DNA from: FEN-1219 sp963810755
GTDB taxonomy: Bacteria > Pseudomonadota > Gammaproteobacteria > Steroidobacterales > Rariloculaceae
NCBI GenBank assembly: GCA_963810755.1
Contig: CAWEOP010000002.1
Coordinates: 682,001-746,000, forward strand
Reading direction: 5' to 3'
DNA length: 64,000 bases
Notes under the pieces: model-generated
Seen by the model: only the letters and a program-made list of their open reading frames with translations
Databases searched by the model: none
What the model was told of the DNA's origin: nothing
Translations under genes and position numbers: made by a program
Shown: positions 34,083 to 42,868 of the stretch, piece after piece
How the letters are laid out: each line of letters starts with the position of its first letter
Position numbering within the stretch: position 1 is the stretch's first letter

Positions 34083-35618
34083 CTAGAGATCGTGACCGCT
34101 ATAGGAGAGGTTGAAGGATTTATTGATCAGCGGAAAATCCGGCACGATATTGCCGATCACTGCGTGCTCGAGCACAGGCCAGTTCTGCCAGGACGGGTCG
34201 TGAGGGTGACACCGCGCGACGTATCCATCCGCGCCGGCGCTGAGGGCGATCATCACCGGTCCACGCCATCCCTCCACGAGACCGATGCCGGCGGAGCCCG
34301 CGGGCGGCACCGCAATGCCCACGCGCGGATCGCCCGACGGCGCGTGCTTCGCGATATCCGTCACCAGACGGAGCGACTCGAACAGCTCATCGAAACGTAC
34401 GGCGACGCGCGCGGCAACGTCACCTTCCTCGCGAGCGTACTTGTGCACAGCCAGCGCGCCGTAGGGATCGCAAGGCAGATCTGCACGTAGGTCGAGGTCC
34501 TGGCCGCTCGCGCGGCCCGCGAGACCGATGAGCCCGAGCCGCTTCGCCAAATCGGCCGTCACCGCACCGGCGCCTGCAAATCGATCGCGCACGCCGGCGT
34601 GCTCATCATAGATCGTACGGATGACGGCGGCCTCGCGCGCAAGAGTGCGCGCGCTGGCCATGAGTCTTATGAGCCGGTCGCGGTCCGAGTCGCGAATAAC
34701 TCCGCCCGGGACGACGAAGTCGAACAGATAGCGCTGGCCCAGTGTCGCCTCAAGCTCGCGCAGCCACAGTTCTTTTAGTCGCGAAAACTGTGTGAGACCG
34801 AAGGCGAACCCTGCATCGTTACCGAGTGCACCCAGGTCGCCGAGGTGATTGGCGATGCGTTCGCTCTCGAGCGCGAGCGCGCGCAGCCACAGCGCACGTG
34901 GGGGCACTGCCGCTCCCGACATACCCTCGAGGGCCTGGCAATACGCCCACGAGTACGCGACCGCGGAATCCCCCGACACGCGGGCCGCGAGGCGATGACC
35001 CTCTAGCAGCTTGGTCTTCGTGAACAATAGCTCGATGCCCTTGTGCACATAGCCGAGCCGCTCCTCGAGCTTGAGCACCTTCTCACCAACGACCGAGAAG
35101 CGAAAATGCCCGGGCTCGATGATGCCCGCGTGCACCGGCCCGACCGGAATCTCGTGCACGCCGTCGCCCGAGACGCGCACGAATGGATACCCATCCGCGG
35201 TTAGATTGCCGGCCGAGTGCTGAGTCGCGGTCCGCGCAGTGAGCGGAAAGTACTCAGGCGGCCACGCCGCGTGGCGTAGCCATGGCCGCGAATCCGGATC
35301 GCTCGCACGGATTCCCGTTAGATCGGCGGCCGCACGCTGCATCCGGGCCGCGCATGGAAACAAATCGGCGATCCCGGGATAGCTCTCCTCGTTCGCGGGC
35401 AGCTTCGCTTGGATCACCAACACCGCGCGGTCGCAGAGGTATGCAGCGACCACGGCGGTCTTCCCGGGCTGGCGATCCACCCACAGCGACAAAAGGCGCG
35501 CGCCGCCCGCCGCGATGTCGCGCGCAGTCGGATGCCACGTATCGATCGTCGCCTCGAGACACCGCACTCCGGGCGCACCCGGTAGCATCGACGATCGCTC
35601 GAGCAGAGAGTTCAGCAC
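34083..35618 (-). CDS. HyfG-like NuoC-NuoD fusion without NiFe ligands (Ehr large subunit)
   Basis: A 511-residue fusion. Residues 1-120 are NuoC/30-kDa-like (ESYPGIADLFPCAARMQR), and residues 140-511 are NuoD/hydrogenase large-subunit-like (GPVHAGIIEPGHFRF, RLGYVHKGIELLF, ESERIANHLGDLG). The N-terminal NiFe motif RxCGxC reads RVSGDS (S215 and S218 in place of cysteine), and the C-terminal DPCxxC reads NLSYSG (S505 and G508). All four metal-ligand cysteines are therefore missing and the protein cannot be a NiFe hydrogenase. It fits the energy-converting hydrogenase-related (Ehr) complexes. GTG start at 35618, 4 bases after the HyfF-like gene. Confidence 0.9.
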   Translation of the reverse strand: MLNSLLERSSMLPGAPGVRCLEATIDTWHPTARDIAAGGARLLSLWVDRQPGKTAVVAAYLCDRAVLVIQAKLPANEESYPGIADLFPCAARMQRAAADLTGIRASDPDSRPWLRHAAWPPEYFPLTARTATQHSAGNLTADGYPFVRVSGDGVHEIPVGPVHAGIIEPGHFRFSVVGEKVLKLEERLGYVHKGIELLFTKTKLLEGHRLAARVSGDSAVAYSWAYCQALEGMSGAAVPPRALWLRALALESERIANHLGDLGALGNDAGFAFGLTQFSRLKELWLRELEATLGQRYLFDFVVPGGVIRDSDRDRLIRLMASARTLAREAAVIRTIYDEHAGVRDRFAGAGAVTADLAKRLGLIGLAGRASGQDLDLRADLPCDPYGALAVHKYAREEGDVAARVAVRFDELFESLRLVTDIAKHAPSGDPRVGIAVPPAGSAGIGLVEGWRGPVMIALSAGADGYVARCHPHDPSWQNWPVLEHAVIGNIVPDFPLINKSFNLSYSGHDL

Positions 35619-35622
35619 CGGC

Positions 35623-37080
35623 TCACGCTCCCGCGATCAGGCTCGCCGCCAGTCGAAACCAGTTGGCGAGATACGAGGGGATGAAAAGACCCAGCATCAG
35701 CACGAGTCCCAAATGCGCAAACACCGGCAGCAGCGCGGGTGAATGCGGCAAACGCTTGGCCGTGGTTTCGCCGAACACCATCGGCTGCACGCGGCCAAAG
35801 ATCGCGGCGAACGCGACGCCAAGCGCCATCAGCAAGATCGGCGTCGCCCATGGTTGCTCGCGCATCGCCGTAGTCAAGATCAGGAACTCGCTCGCGAACA
35901 CGCCGAACGGCGGTAGCCCCAAGATCGCGATCGCGCCGAGCATCAGCCCCCAGCCCACGGTCGGGCTCAGCGTGATCAGCCCGCGAATCTCGTCCATGAT
36001 CTGCGAACCGGCTTTCTGCGCCGCGTGGCCGACCGCGAAGAAGATTGCGGACTTCGTGAGCGAGTGCACGGTCATGTGCAGCAGTGCCGCGAAGTTCGCT
36101 ACTGGTCCGCCCATGCCGAACGCGAACGTGATGATGCCCATGTGCTCGATGGACGAGTACGCGAACAGGCGTTTGATATCGCGCTGCCGCCATAGGAAGA
36201 ACGCGGCCAAGACCACGGACAAGAGGCCGAACGCCATTAACATCCGCGACGGCAGCGGCGACTGCAACGAGCCTTCCACGAGTACCTTGCAGCGCACAAC
36301 CGCATAGATCGCCACGTTCAGCAACAACCCCGACAGCACGGCGGAGATCGGCGTCGGGCCTTCGGCGTGCGCGTCGGGCAGCCAATTGTGTAGCGGCGCC
36401 AAGCCGACCTTCGTGCCGTAGCCGATCAGCAGGAACACGAACGCAAGGCTCAGCACCGCGGGCTCGAGCTGGCCCTTGACGGCGTTCAAGTGCGTCCACA
36501 GGAGCGCGGTCATGCCCTCGCCCCCGAGGACTTTTTCCGCCGCAAAGTACAGCAGGATCGTGCCGAATAACGCCTGCGCGATGCCGACGCCGCAGAGGAT
36601 GAAATACTTCCAGCCCGCTTCGAGGCTCGCGGGTGTGCGGTACAGCGTGACGAGCAACACCGTGGACAGTGTCGCCGCCTCCATCGCGACCCACACCAAC
36701 CCCATGTTGTTGCTCGTAAGCGCGATCAGCATCGCCGCGATGAACAACTGATACATGCTGTGGTAGAGGCGCAGCTGTCCCGCATTCACCCGCCCGTGCT
36801 CGCGCTCGATGCGCATGTACGGCCGCGAGAACAACGACGTCGTGAAGCTCACGAACGCCGTCAACGAGACCAAGAACACGTTGAACGGATCGATGAAGAA
36901 CTGCTCGGCGGCGGCCGTGATGTTCCCTTCGCCGATGACACGCACCGTGAGCGCCCCCGCCGCGATCAGAGTGGCGAAGCTGAACACCGCATTCGCTTCG
37001 GGCGCCCAGCGCCGAGCGCCGAACAGCGCGAGGAACGCCGCGCCGGCGATCGGGCTGGCCAGTAGCGCCAAGAATTCCAC
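35623..37080 (-). CDS. hyfF: HyfF-like antiporter-type membrane subunit
   Basis: A 485-residue membrane protein of the NuoL/M/N (Mrp antiporter) family with about fourteen hydrophobic helices. Typical motifs are GLVWVAMEAATLSTVLLVTL (glutamate in helix 5), GTKVGLAPLHNWLPDAHAEG and FAYSSIEHMGIITFAFGMGG, which hold the lysine and histidine of the proton channel. It would pump or conduct ions coupled to redox chemistry in the peripheral arm. GTG start at 37080 lies right after the HyfE stop. Part of a six-subunit operon. Confidence 0.92.
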   Translation of the reverse strand: MEFLALLASPIAGAAFLALFGARRWAPEANAVFSFATLIAAGALTVRVIGEGNITAAAEQFFIDPFNVFLVSLTAFVSFTTSLFSRPYMRIEREHGRVNAGQLRLYHSMYQLFIAAMLIALTSNNMGLVWVAMEAATLSTVLLVTLYRTPASLEAGWKYFILCGVGIAQALFGTILLYFAAEKVLGGEGMTALLWTHLNAVKGQLEPAVLSLAFVFLLIGYGTKVGLAPLHNWLPDAHAEGPTPISAVLSGLLLNVAIYAVVRCKVLVEGSLQSPLPSRMLMAFGLLSVVLAAFFLWRQRDIKRLFAYSSIEHMGIITFAFGMGGPVANFAALLHMTVHSLTKSAIFFAVGHAAQKAGSQIMDEIRGLITLSPTVGWGLMLGAIAILGLPPFGVFASEFLILTTAMREQPWATPILLMALGVAFAAIFGRVQPMVFGETTAKRLPHSPALLPVFAHLGLVLMLGLFIPSYLANWFRLAASLIAGA

Positions 37081-37081
37081 G

Positions 37082-37750
37082 CTACTTGTCCTCCTTCAGC
37101 GATTCCAGGTGATGCAGATCCAGACTGTCGAACTGCTCGCGAATCTGAAAGAAGAACACGCCGAGCACGAGCATCGCGACGAGCACGTCGAGCGCGACTC
37201 CGAGCTCGATGATCATGGGCATGCCGTAGGTGGCACTCATCGCACCGAAGAACAAACCGTTCTCCATCGACAGGAACCCCACGACCTGCGACATCGCCTT
37301 GCGGCGCGTGATCATCGTAAGGAAGGACAACAGCACCACCGCGATCGCGATGCCGATACCGTTGCGGGTCGCCGTGCTCGCGAGCGCCGCGATCGGTTGC
37401 GCAAGACCGAAAGAGAAGATCACGACCAGCAGTCCGAGCAGCATCGTGCTCGAAATGTTGATCAGCGGCTCGCTGTCCCAATACACACCGAGCCTATTGA
37501 TGAGCCGGTGCAACAACCACGGCAGGAACGCGACCTTGAGCGCCAACGTCAACAGCGCGGACAGGTACAGATGGTTCTGCCCGGTTCGCCACGCGAGTAA
37601 GAGCGTCGCGCCGCACAGGAGCGCGCCCTGAACGGCGAGCAGATTCACGAGCGCGACGACGCGGCGCTGCGACAGCATCGCGAACGCCAGTAGCAAGAAC
37701 AGCGCGGCGAGCGTATTCAGGACTTGCAGGTCGAACGGCGTGTCCGCCAT
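37082..37750 (-). CDS. hyfE: HyfE-like membrane subunit (NuoK-like)
   Basis: A 222-residue protein with about seven hydrophobic helices and the HyfE layout: an N-terminal pair (LNTLAALFLLLAFAMLSQRR), a middle helical set, and a C-terminal NuoK-like section (VVGFLSMENGLFFGAMSATY) with the conserved glutamate in SMENG. NuoK-like subunits link the antiporter modules in complex I and group 4 hydrogenases. It starts 3 bases after the HyfC-like gene. The C-terminal tail is charged and probably cytoplasmic. Confidence 0.9.
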   Translation of the reverse strand: MADTPFDLQVLNTLAALFLLLAFAMLSQRRVVALVNLLAVQGALLCGATLLLAWRTGQNHLYLSALLTLALKVAFLPWLLHRLINRLGVYWDSEPLINISSTMLLGLLVVIFSFGLAQPIAALASTATRNGIGIAIAVVLLSFLTMITRRKAMSQVVGFLSMENGLFFGAMSATYGMPMIIELGVALDVLVAMLVLGVFFFQIREQFDSLDLHHLESLKEDK

Positions 37751-37753
37751 GCG

Positions 37754-38701
37754 TCAGGCCCTCAGCAGCAGGTTCACGAGCAGCCCGAGAACCGCCAGCA
37801 GAAATGCCGTCGCCAAGAACTCGGGGGCGCGGAACACTCGCAGCTTCGCCGAGACGGTCTCGATGGCGGCCAGTCCGGCCCCGGCTGCGACGAGCTTCAC
37901 GGCGAGAATCGGCAAGGCGGCGAGTAGCGCGAGCGGCGTTTGGCTCTGCTCGGTCGCCACGCCCCAAGGCGCAAACAACGCGAACCCGATGCACGCGTAG
38001 TTGAACAGCTTGAGCGACGCCGCCCACTCCATGAGCGCGAGATGGCGCGCGGAGTACTCCAGCAGCATGGCCTCGTGAATCATCGTGAGCTCGAGGTGCG
38101 TGGCGGGATTGTCCACCGGAATGCGGGCGTTCTCGGCGAGCAAGACGAGCACGAAGGCCACGGCCGTAAATGCCAGGCTCGGATACAGAGCAAACGGCTG
38201 CGTCGCCAAGTTATCCGAGATCGCCGGCAACGCGGTGCTCGAGGAGATCAGCGACGCGACGAATATCACCATCAGGAGCGCCGGCTCGGCCAGAAATCCA
38301 ACCATCATCTCGCGGCGCGCGCCAAGCGTGCCGAACGCAGTGCCGACGTCCATGGCGGCGAGCGAGAGGAACACCCGCGCCGTCGCGAGCAAGCCGACCA
38401 GGGCGATTGCGTCGGCTGCGTTGGAAAAAGGCAGGCGTGTGCCCATCGAAGGAATGATCGCGGCCGCGCACGCCATCGATCCGAATACCACGTAGGGTGC
38501 GAACCGAAAGAGCGGCGAGGCGCGTTCGGCGAGCACGGCCTCCTTGTGAAACAGCTTGTGAATGCCGCGGTACGGCAGCCAAATGCTCGGCGCGGACTTG
38601 TTCTGCAGCCACGCCCGGCACTGCGCGATCCATCCGCCAAACAGCGGCGCCGCCGCGATCGCCGCCAGCACCTCGAGCATCTGCGTGAGCCATGCCAGCA
38701 T
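37754..38701 (-). CDS. HyfC/NuoH-like membrane subunit
   Basis: A 315-residue membrane protein of the NuoH/HycD/HyfC family. Visible are the N-terminal helix, the loop IWLPYRGIHKLFHKEAVLAE, MDVGTAFGTLGARREMMVGF, and the conserved acidic motif ENARIPVDNPATHLELTMIH that connects to the peripheral arm. It anchors the NuoB/NuoD-like subunits to the membrane. ATG 38701 follows the HyfB stop by 2 bases; the open frame reading on upstream to 39556 is antisense-free but runs inside hyfB in another frame and is not coding. Confidence 0.9.
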   Translation of the reverse strand: MLAWLTQMLEVLAAIAAAPLFGGWIAQCRAWLQNKSAPSIWLPYRGIHKLFHKEAVLAERASPLFRFAPYVVFGSMACAAAIIPSMGTRLPFSNAADAIALVGLLATARVFLSLAAMDVGTAFGTLGARREMMVGFLAEPALLMVIFVASLISSSTALPAISDNLATQPFALYPSLAFTAVAFVLVLLAENARIPVDNPATHLELTMIHEAMLLEYSARHLALMEWAASLKLFNYACIGFALFAPWGVATEQSQTPLALLAALPILAVKLVAAGAGLAAIETVSAKLRVFRAPEFLATAFLLAVLGLLVNLLLRA

Positions 38702-38703
38702 CG

Positions 38704-40710
38704 TCACAGCACCAGCGCCAACATCACGAGCAACGTCACGAAGCTGTACATCAGGTACGTCGCGATGCGGCCTTGCTGCAGCCACGCCACAGCGAGCGCC
38801 ACGCGCTGGACGAGCGCCGCGAGCGGCAGGTACGCGTGCGTCCAGATGCGGTCGGACACGATCACCCGGTAGTGCGGCGCGCGATCGAACGGCGTCGGCA
38901 GATCTCGGTGCATTCCGAAAAACGGCTGGAAGATGTGCCGGATCGGCTGACCGAACCCTTCCGCCGTGTCTTGCATACGAGCGTCGAGTCGCACGAAGCC
39001 GCAATCCCAGGGAGCGGAGCGGCGTGTGCGCCGATGATAGAAGCGACGCACGGCCAAGACCGTCAGCACGATTACGACCGTGATGACCGACAGGAAGACC
39101 AACGGGGCGTACGAAGCTTGGCGCCCCATGACGGGAACCACTCGCCACCAGCTGCTGCCGAGGGTCGGAGCATCGATCAGGCCGAACTGCATCGGAACGA
39201 GTTCGAGGAGGCTGATGACGTGAGCTGGAAACAACCCGAGCGCCACGCATCCCGCGGCCAACCAAACCAGACCTATTCGTTCGAACCAACCCGCATCGTG
39301 AGCCCGATCCAACGACGGCTCTCGCGGCTGTCCAAGGAAGATGACTCCGAAAAACTTCACCATGACGTAGCCGGCCAGCGCGGCCGCCAACGCGATCAGC
39401 GCCGCACCGAGCGGAAGCAGCATGTTCAGAAACGGCTTCGGCACGGCGTACGACGACAGGAACGCTTGCAGCAGCAACCATTCCGACACGAACCCGTTGA
39501 GCGGCGGCAGCCCCGCGATGGCAAGGCAGCCGACCAACGTGAGCCACGCGACCCACGGCATACGATGGATGAGGCCGCCGAGCTTGCCGAGGTTGCGTTC
39601 ACCCGTGGCGTGCAGCACGGAGCCCGTGCCGATGAACAGCAGGCTCTTCATGAAAGCGTGGTTCAGCGCGTGGTACAGCACGGCCACTAGCGCGAGCGAC
39701 GCGAGCGCGTTCATGCCGACGCCGTAGAACACAGCAGCGAGCCCCACGCCGGTAAACAGAATGCCGATGTTTTCGATGGACGAGAAGGCAAGGAGCCGCT
39801 TCATGTCGGTCTGCGCAGCCGCGAACACGACGCCGTAGATCGCGGTCAGCAATCCCAGGGCGAGCGGTACGACGCCCCACCACCAGACCGGCCCGCCGAG
39901 CAAATCGAACGTCACGCGTAGCAAACCGTACAACGCCGTCTTCAGCATCACTCCGCTCATCAGCGCCGACACCGGCGAAGGCGCCGCGGGGTGCGCTTCC
40001 GGCAACCACACGTGCAGCGGAACCAGGCCGGCTTTCGCGCCAAAGCCGAGCAGCGCGAGCAAAAACGCGACGGCGGCCCACGCGGGGGGCAGCTGCGCCG
40101 CGCGCATCGCATCGAACGTGAATTGCCAGCTACCGCCCTGCATCACGCCGAACGACAGCAGGATCCCGATCGCGCCGAGGTGCGCCATCAGCAGATACAA
40201 GAAGCCTGCGCGCCGAATGTCCGGTAGGCGATGTTGCGTCGTCACGAGGAAATACGACGACAGCGCCATCGTTTCCCACGCGAACATGAACGCGTAGGCA
40301 TCGTCGGCGAGCAGTACAAAACCCATGCTCGCGAGAAACAAGTGGTATTGCAGGCAGAGCAAGCCTGGGGCCGTGCCGGTTCCAATACGAAAGTAGCCCG
40401 CCCCAAAAACCGAGATCCCCGCGGACACCGCGCCGAGCAGGAACAGGAAGACATCGGTGAGCGCGTCGCGTCGCACGTGAAACGGTAGATCCGGGAGCCC
40501 GATCGCGAGAACGAGGCGGTCGGGAGGCTGTGCGATACCGGCGAGCGCGACGAGCGCCAAGGCCAGACCCACTAGCGCGCCGAGCGGAAACAGCACGCGG
40601 CCCACGACGAACACGCTCGCGGGGCGCGCCAGCCCCGCCAAACCGATAATCCCCCACGCGCCGAGAAGCACGAGGCAAGACGGTGTGAGAGCGGGTAGCA
40701 GATCAGTCAC
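38704..40710 (-). CDS. hyfB: HyfB-like antiporter-type membrane subunit, first gene of the Ehr operon
   Basis: A 668-residue membrane protein of the NuoL family with a C-terminal extension, the HyfB/HycC layout. Helix-5 motif FAWETMALSSYFLVTTQHR, channel motifs GFGAKAGLVPLHVWLPEAHP and LAFSSIENIGILFTGVG, and later GLPPLNGFVSEWLLL are all intact. It should conduct ions. It opens the operon at GTG 40710, 61 bases from the palindrome at 40771-40789, which may control it. Only two antiporter-type subunits (B and F) are present; the HyfD-like third and the ferredoxin subunits HyfA/HyfH are absent. Confidence 0.92.
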   Translation of the reverse strand: MTDLLPALTPSCLVLLGAWGIIGLAGLARPASVFVVGRVLFPLGALVGLALALVALAGIAQPPDRLVLAIGLPDLPFHVRRDALTDVFLFLLGAVSAGISVFGAGYFRIGTGTAPGLLCLQYHLFLASMGFVLLADDAYAFMFAWETMALSSYFLVTTQHRLPDIRRAGFLYLLMAHLGAIGILLSFGVMQGGSWQFTFDAMRAAQLPPAWAAVAFLLALLGFGAKAGLVPLHVWLPEAHPAAPSPVSALMSGVMLKTALYGLLRVTFDLLGGPVWWWGVVPLALGLLTAIYGVVFAAAQTDMKRLLAFSSIENIGILFTGVGLAAVFYGVGMNALASLALVAVLYHALNHAFMKSLLFIGTGSVLHATGERNLGKLGGLIHRMPWVAWLTLVGCLAIAGLPPLNGFVSEWLLLQAFLSSYAVPKPFLNMLLPLGAALIALAAALAGYVMVKFFGVIFLGQPREPSLDRAHDAGWFERIGLVWLAAGCVALGLFPAHVISLLELVPMQFGLIDAPTLGSSWWRVVPVMGRQASYAPLVFLSVITVVIVLTVLAVRRFYHRRTRRSAPWDCGFVRLDARMQDTAEGFGQPIRHIFQPFFGMHRDLPTPFDRAPHYRVIVSDRIWTHAYLPLAALVQRVALAVAWLQQGRIATYLMYSFVTLLVMLALVL

Positions 40711-40770
40711 GGTGATCCGTGGCGAGTGGGGACCGAGGCGGGCGTGTGTGGCACATCGCGTTGAACTCGT

Positions 40771-40789
40771 ATGATAATCGCATTATCAT
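40771..40789. promoter_or_regulatory. Perfect 8-3-8 palindrome, likely operator
   Basis: The sequence ATGATAATCGCATTATCAT is a perfect inverted repeat of 8 bases around a CGC centre, in an otherwise GC-rich region. It lies between the divergent Ehr operon (start 40710) and the ribbon-helix-helix gene (start 40825), 36 bases upstream of the latter. Ribbon-helix-helix dimers bind such symmetric AT-rich sites, so autoregulation and control of the Ehr operon is the simplest reading. A Fur-type site is an alternative, since the half-site resembles GATAAT, but the 3-base centre is not the usual Fur spacing. Confidence 0.6.
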
Positions 40790-40824
40790 TTAGAGCCAAT
40801 GTGCTACCGCTCGGGTAACGGCTC

Positions 40825-41046
40825 TTGGCCTTAGAACAGCGCACCGCTCGCCTCACGATCCTGATCGACCCGCGCAAGAAGGCAGTATTCGAGCGCCTCT
40901 GCGCCGAGGAAGACACGACACCTTCGCAGGTCGTGCGCCGGCTGCTTCGCGCCTACATCGAAGAGCGGACAGGCAAACCCTGGAGGCCCGACGAACCGGA
41001 GCAGGCTGAAACATCCAAGAAGACACGAGCATCGCGCGGCGGTTGA
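40825..41046 (+). CDS. Small ribbon-helix-helix DNA-binding protein
   Basis: A 73-residue protein. The first half is a ribbon-helix-helix fold: strand TARLTILIDP, helix RKKAVFERLCAEED, turn TTPSQ and helix VVRRLLRAYIEE. The second half is a charged tail (RPDEPEQAETSKKTRASRGG). No metal-binding ACT-like domain as in NikR is present. The start is TTG 40825; no in-frame ATG is available. It is divergent from the Ehr operon across the palindrome at 40771-40789 and is a likely local repressor. Confidence 0.75.
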   Translation: MALEQRTARLTILIDPRKKAVFERLCAEEDTTPSQVVRRLLRAYIEERTGKPWRPDEPEQAETSKKTRASRGG

Positions 41047-41186
41047 TGGATTGGATCCGGGAGAGTTTTTCCGTCACCTGCGATCCAGCCAAGCTGGATC
41101 GCGATGTGCTCACGCGGTGCCTGTCATCCTCGTACTACCCCCACGACGAAGTTCATCCACGAGCACACGCTTTAGCTCACCGGTGA
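41046..41186 (+). pseudogene. Truncated GNAT acetyltransferase N-terminus
   Basis: A 46-residue frame that begins in the TGATG at the stop of the ribbon-helix-helix gene, so it would be translationally coupled. Its start, MDWIRESFSVTCDPAKLDRD then VLTRCLSSSYY, resembles the first 25 residues of small GNAT acetyltransferases (FSxSxDPxxLDxxxxxxxLSxSYW). After this the similarity is lost and a stop follows at 41186, with no acetyl-CoA-binding motif in any frame nearby. Probably the remnant of a deleted acetyltransferase gene. The remaining 267 bases to 41453 show nothing recognisable. Confidence 0.4.
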
Positions 41187-41453
41187 ACGCGAAGGGCGAT
41201 TCGTATTCATCGGAGACAGGCGACACCAGGTCGCAGCCCACATCGAACCCCCGCCCCGCTCCATGTGCACGAGTGCGGCGTGTCCAGAAGATGTGAGAAC
41301 GGCATAGAAGCCGCGGACTGCACTAGCTCGCGAGTCCAGCCTGGTCCGCGGCGGCGAATAGCGCGACCCCGTCGAGCATATAGCTCGTTGCTTTCGGGCT
41401 CCCCGCCCGCCATTCTCGTGCGCGGGCGGTCTTTGCCGCCGGGGGAAGAAGTT

Positions 41454-42858
41454 ATGCGAGTTGTGTCATACGGCCGCGCGCGGATGCTCGGCTTAGGCTT
41501 AGCGCTGCTCGTCGGCGGCGTTGCTGCGGCGCAAACGGCCCAGAAGCTACCCGAGGGCGCCGGCGCGATCGGCAAGGGCCCGGACGCCATCGTTCTACCG
41601 GGCTACGCAGACGTGCCGCGACCTCCCGCATTCGACGAAGCGAAGCGCCGCGAAGTGCTGCAGCAGTCGACGCTCGTCGACGACTCCACGCCGCAACCCG
41701 CCTTCGTTGGGCAAACGCGTGCACCGAAGCCTGCGAAAACCGCGCAGTATCGGCTCGAGGTCGCCGCCGAGGGCCTCGACCGACCGTGGTCGCTCGCGTT
41801 TCTTCCCGATGGACGCATGCTCATCAGCGAGAGCCAGCGCGGGCTTCGCATCATCGAACGCGACGGCGAAGTCGGTGCTCCGATCACGACCGGCCTGCCG
41901 CTCGATTTCACCAAACGCGCGCAGGAGCTACTCGACTCCGTGCCCGATCGCGATTTCGCGCGCAACCGCACGATCTACTTTTTGTTCCGCAAGCCCCCGG
42001 CCGAGGCCCGCGATATCGGCAAAGGCGAAGAGGATTTCCCGATCCACTACCCGCAGATCGAGATGGCCGCGAGCGCGCAGCTCTCGCGCGACGAGCGCAG
42101 CCTCACGAACGTGAAGGTGCTGCTCAACGTACAAGGCATCGAAGGGCGTATGGCGCAGGGGCCCGACGGCAAGCTCTACATCACGTCCGGGCCGCTCGCG
42201 GGCCGCGGCATTCTGGTGCGGAACTGGATGCAGCCTCAGTTGCCGGGGTCGCTCATGGGCAAGTTGCTGCGCATCAATACCGACGGCTCCGCGCCCGCGG
42301 ACAATCCTTTCGTCGGTAAGGCGGACACGCGCCCCGAGATCTGGGCGTTCGGCGTGCGCGATGCGCAGAGCATCACGTTCGATCGCGCAGGGCCGCCTCT
42401 GGACGGCCGAGAACGGCCCGATGGGCGGCGACGAGCTCAACCTCATCGAGAAGGGCAAGAACTACGGCTTTCCCGTCATCTCGTACGGCCGCGAGTACTC
42501 GGGCGAGCTCATCAACGGCGGCCTCACGAGCAAGCCGGGGCTCGAGCAGCCGATCTATTTCTGGACGCCGTCCGTCGCGCCGTCGGGCATGACGTTCTAC
42601 ACCGGCGATCTCTTCCCCGAGTGGAAGGGCAATCTCTTCATTGCGACGATGGCACCGCGCATCGGCCGCAAGGTGATTCGGCTCGTGCTCAACGAGACGC
42701 CGCAGGGCTGGCGCGTCGCCGGCGAGGAGTGGCTGCTCACGGAACTCGACGGCATGCGCTTTCGCGACGTGAAGCAAGGGCCGGACGGCGCGCTCTACGC
42801 GATGAGCGACGCGCGCACGCCGGCGGGCGACAAGATCTACCGCATCGTGCCGAAGTAA
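41454..42858 (+). pseudogene. PQQ-type aldose/sorbosone dehydrogenase, frameshifted
   Basis: An exported beta-propeller sugar dehydrogenase (YliI/glucose-sorbosone dehydrogenase type). ATG 41454 follows GGGGGAAG; the signal peptide ends GGVAAAQ. Propeller motifs include LDRPWSLAFLPDGRMLISES, RMAQGPDGKLYITSGPLAG, GKLLRINTDGSAPADNPFVG and PEIWAFGVRDAQSITFD. Near 42388 the frame breaks: the next expected motif (GRLWTAENGPMGGDELNLIE, then KGKNYGFPVISYG) is in the neighbouring frame and runs to the stop at 42858. With one base corrected the protein is about 468 residues. Such enzymes oxidise aldoses in the periplasm with PQQ. Confidence 0.85.
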
Positions 42859-42868
42859 CTGCCTCCGA

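Noticed and set aside
37754..39556. 600-residue open frame covering the HyfC-like gene and extending upstream
   Set aside because: The part above 38701 lies inside hyfB in another frame and has no membrane-protein character; the NuoH-like start at 38701 follows the hyfB stop directly.
33537..40710. Functional NiFe hydrogenase-4 or formate hydrogenlyase
   Set aside because: All four cysteines needed to hold NiFe are Ser or Gly, and no hydrogenase maturation, ferredoxin-like or formate dehydrogenase gene is nearby.
40771..40789. Canonical Fur box
   Set aside because: The half-site resembles GATAAT, but the centre is three bases, and the adjacent ribbon-helix-helix gene is a simpler explanation. 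Kept only as an alternative.
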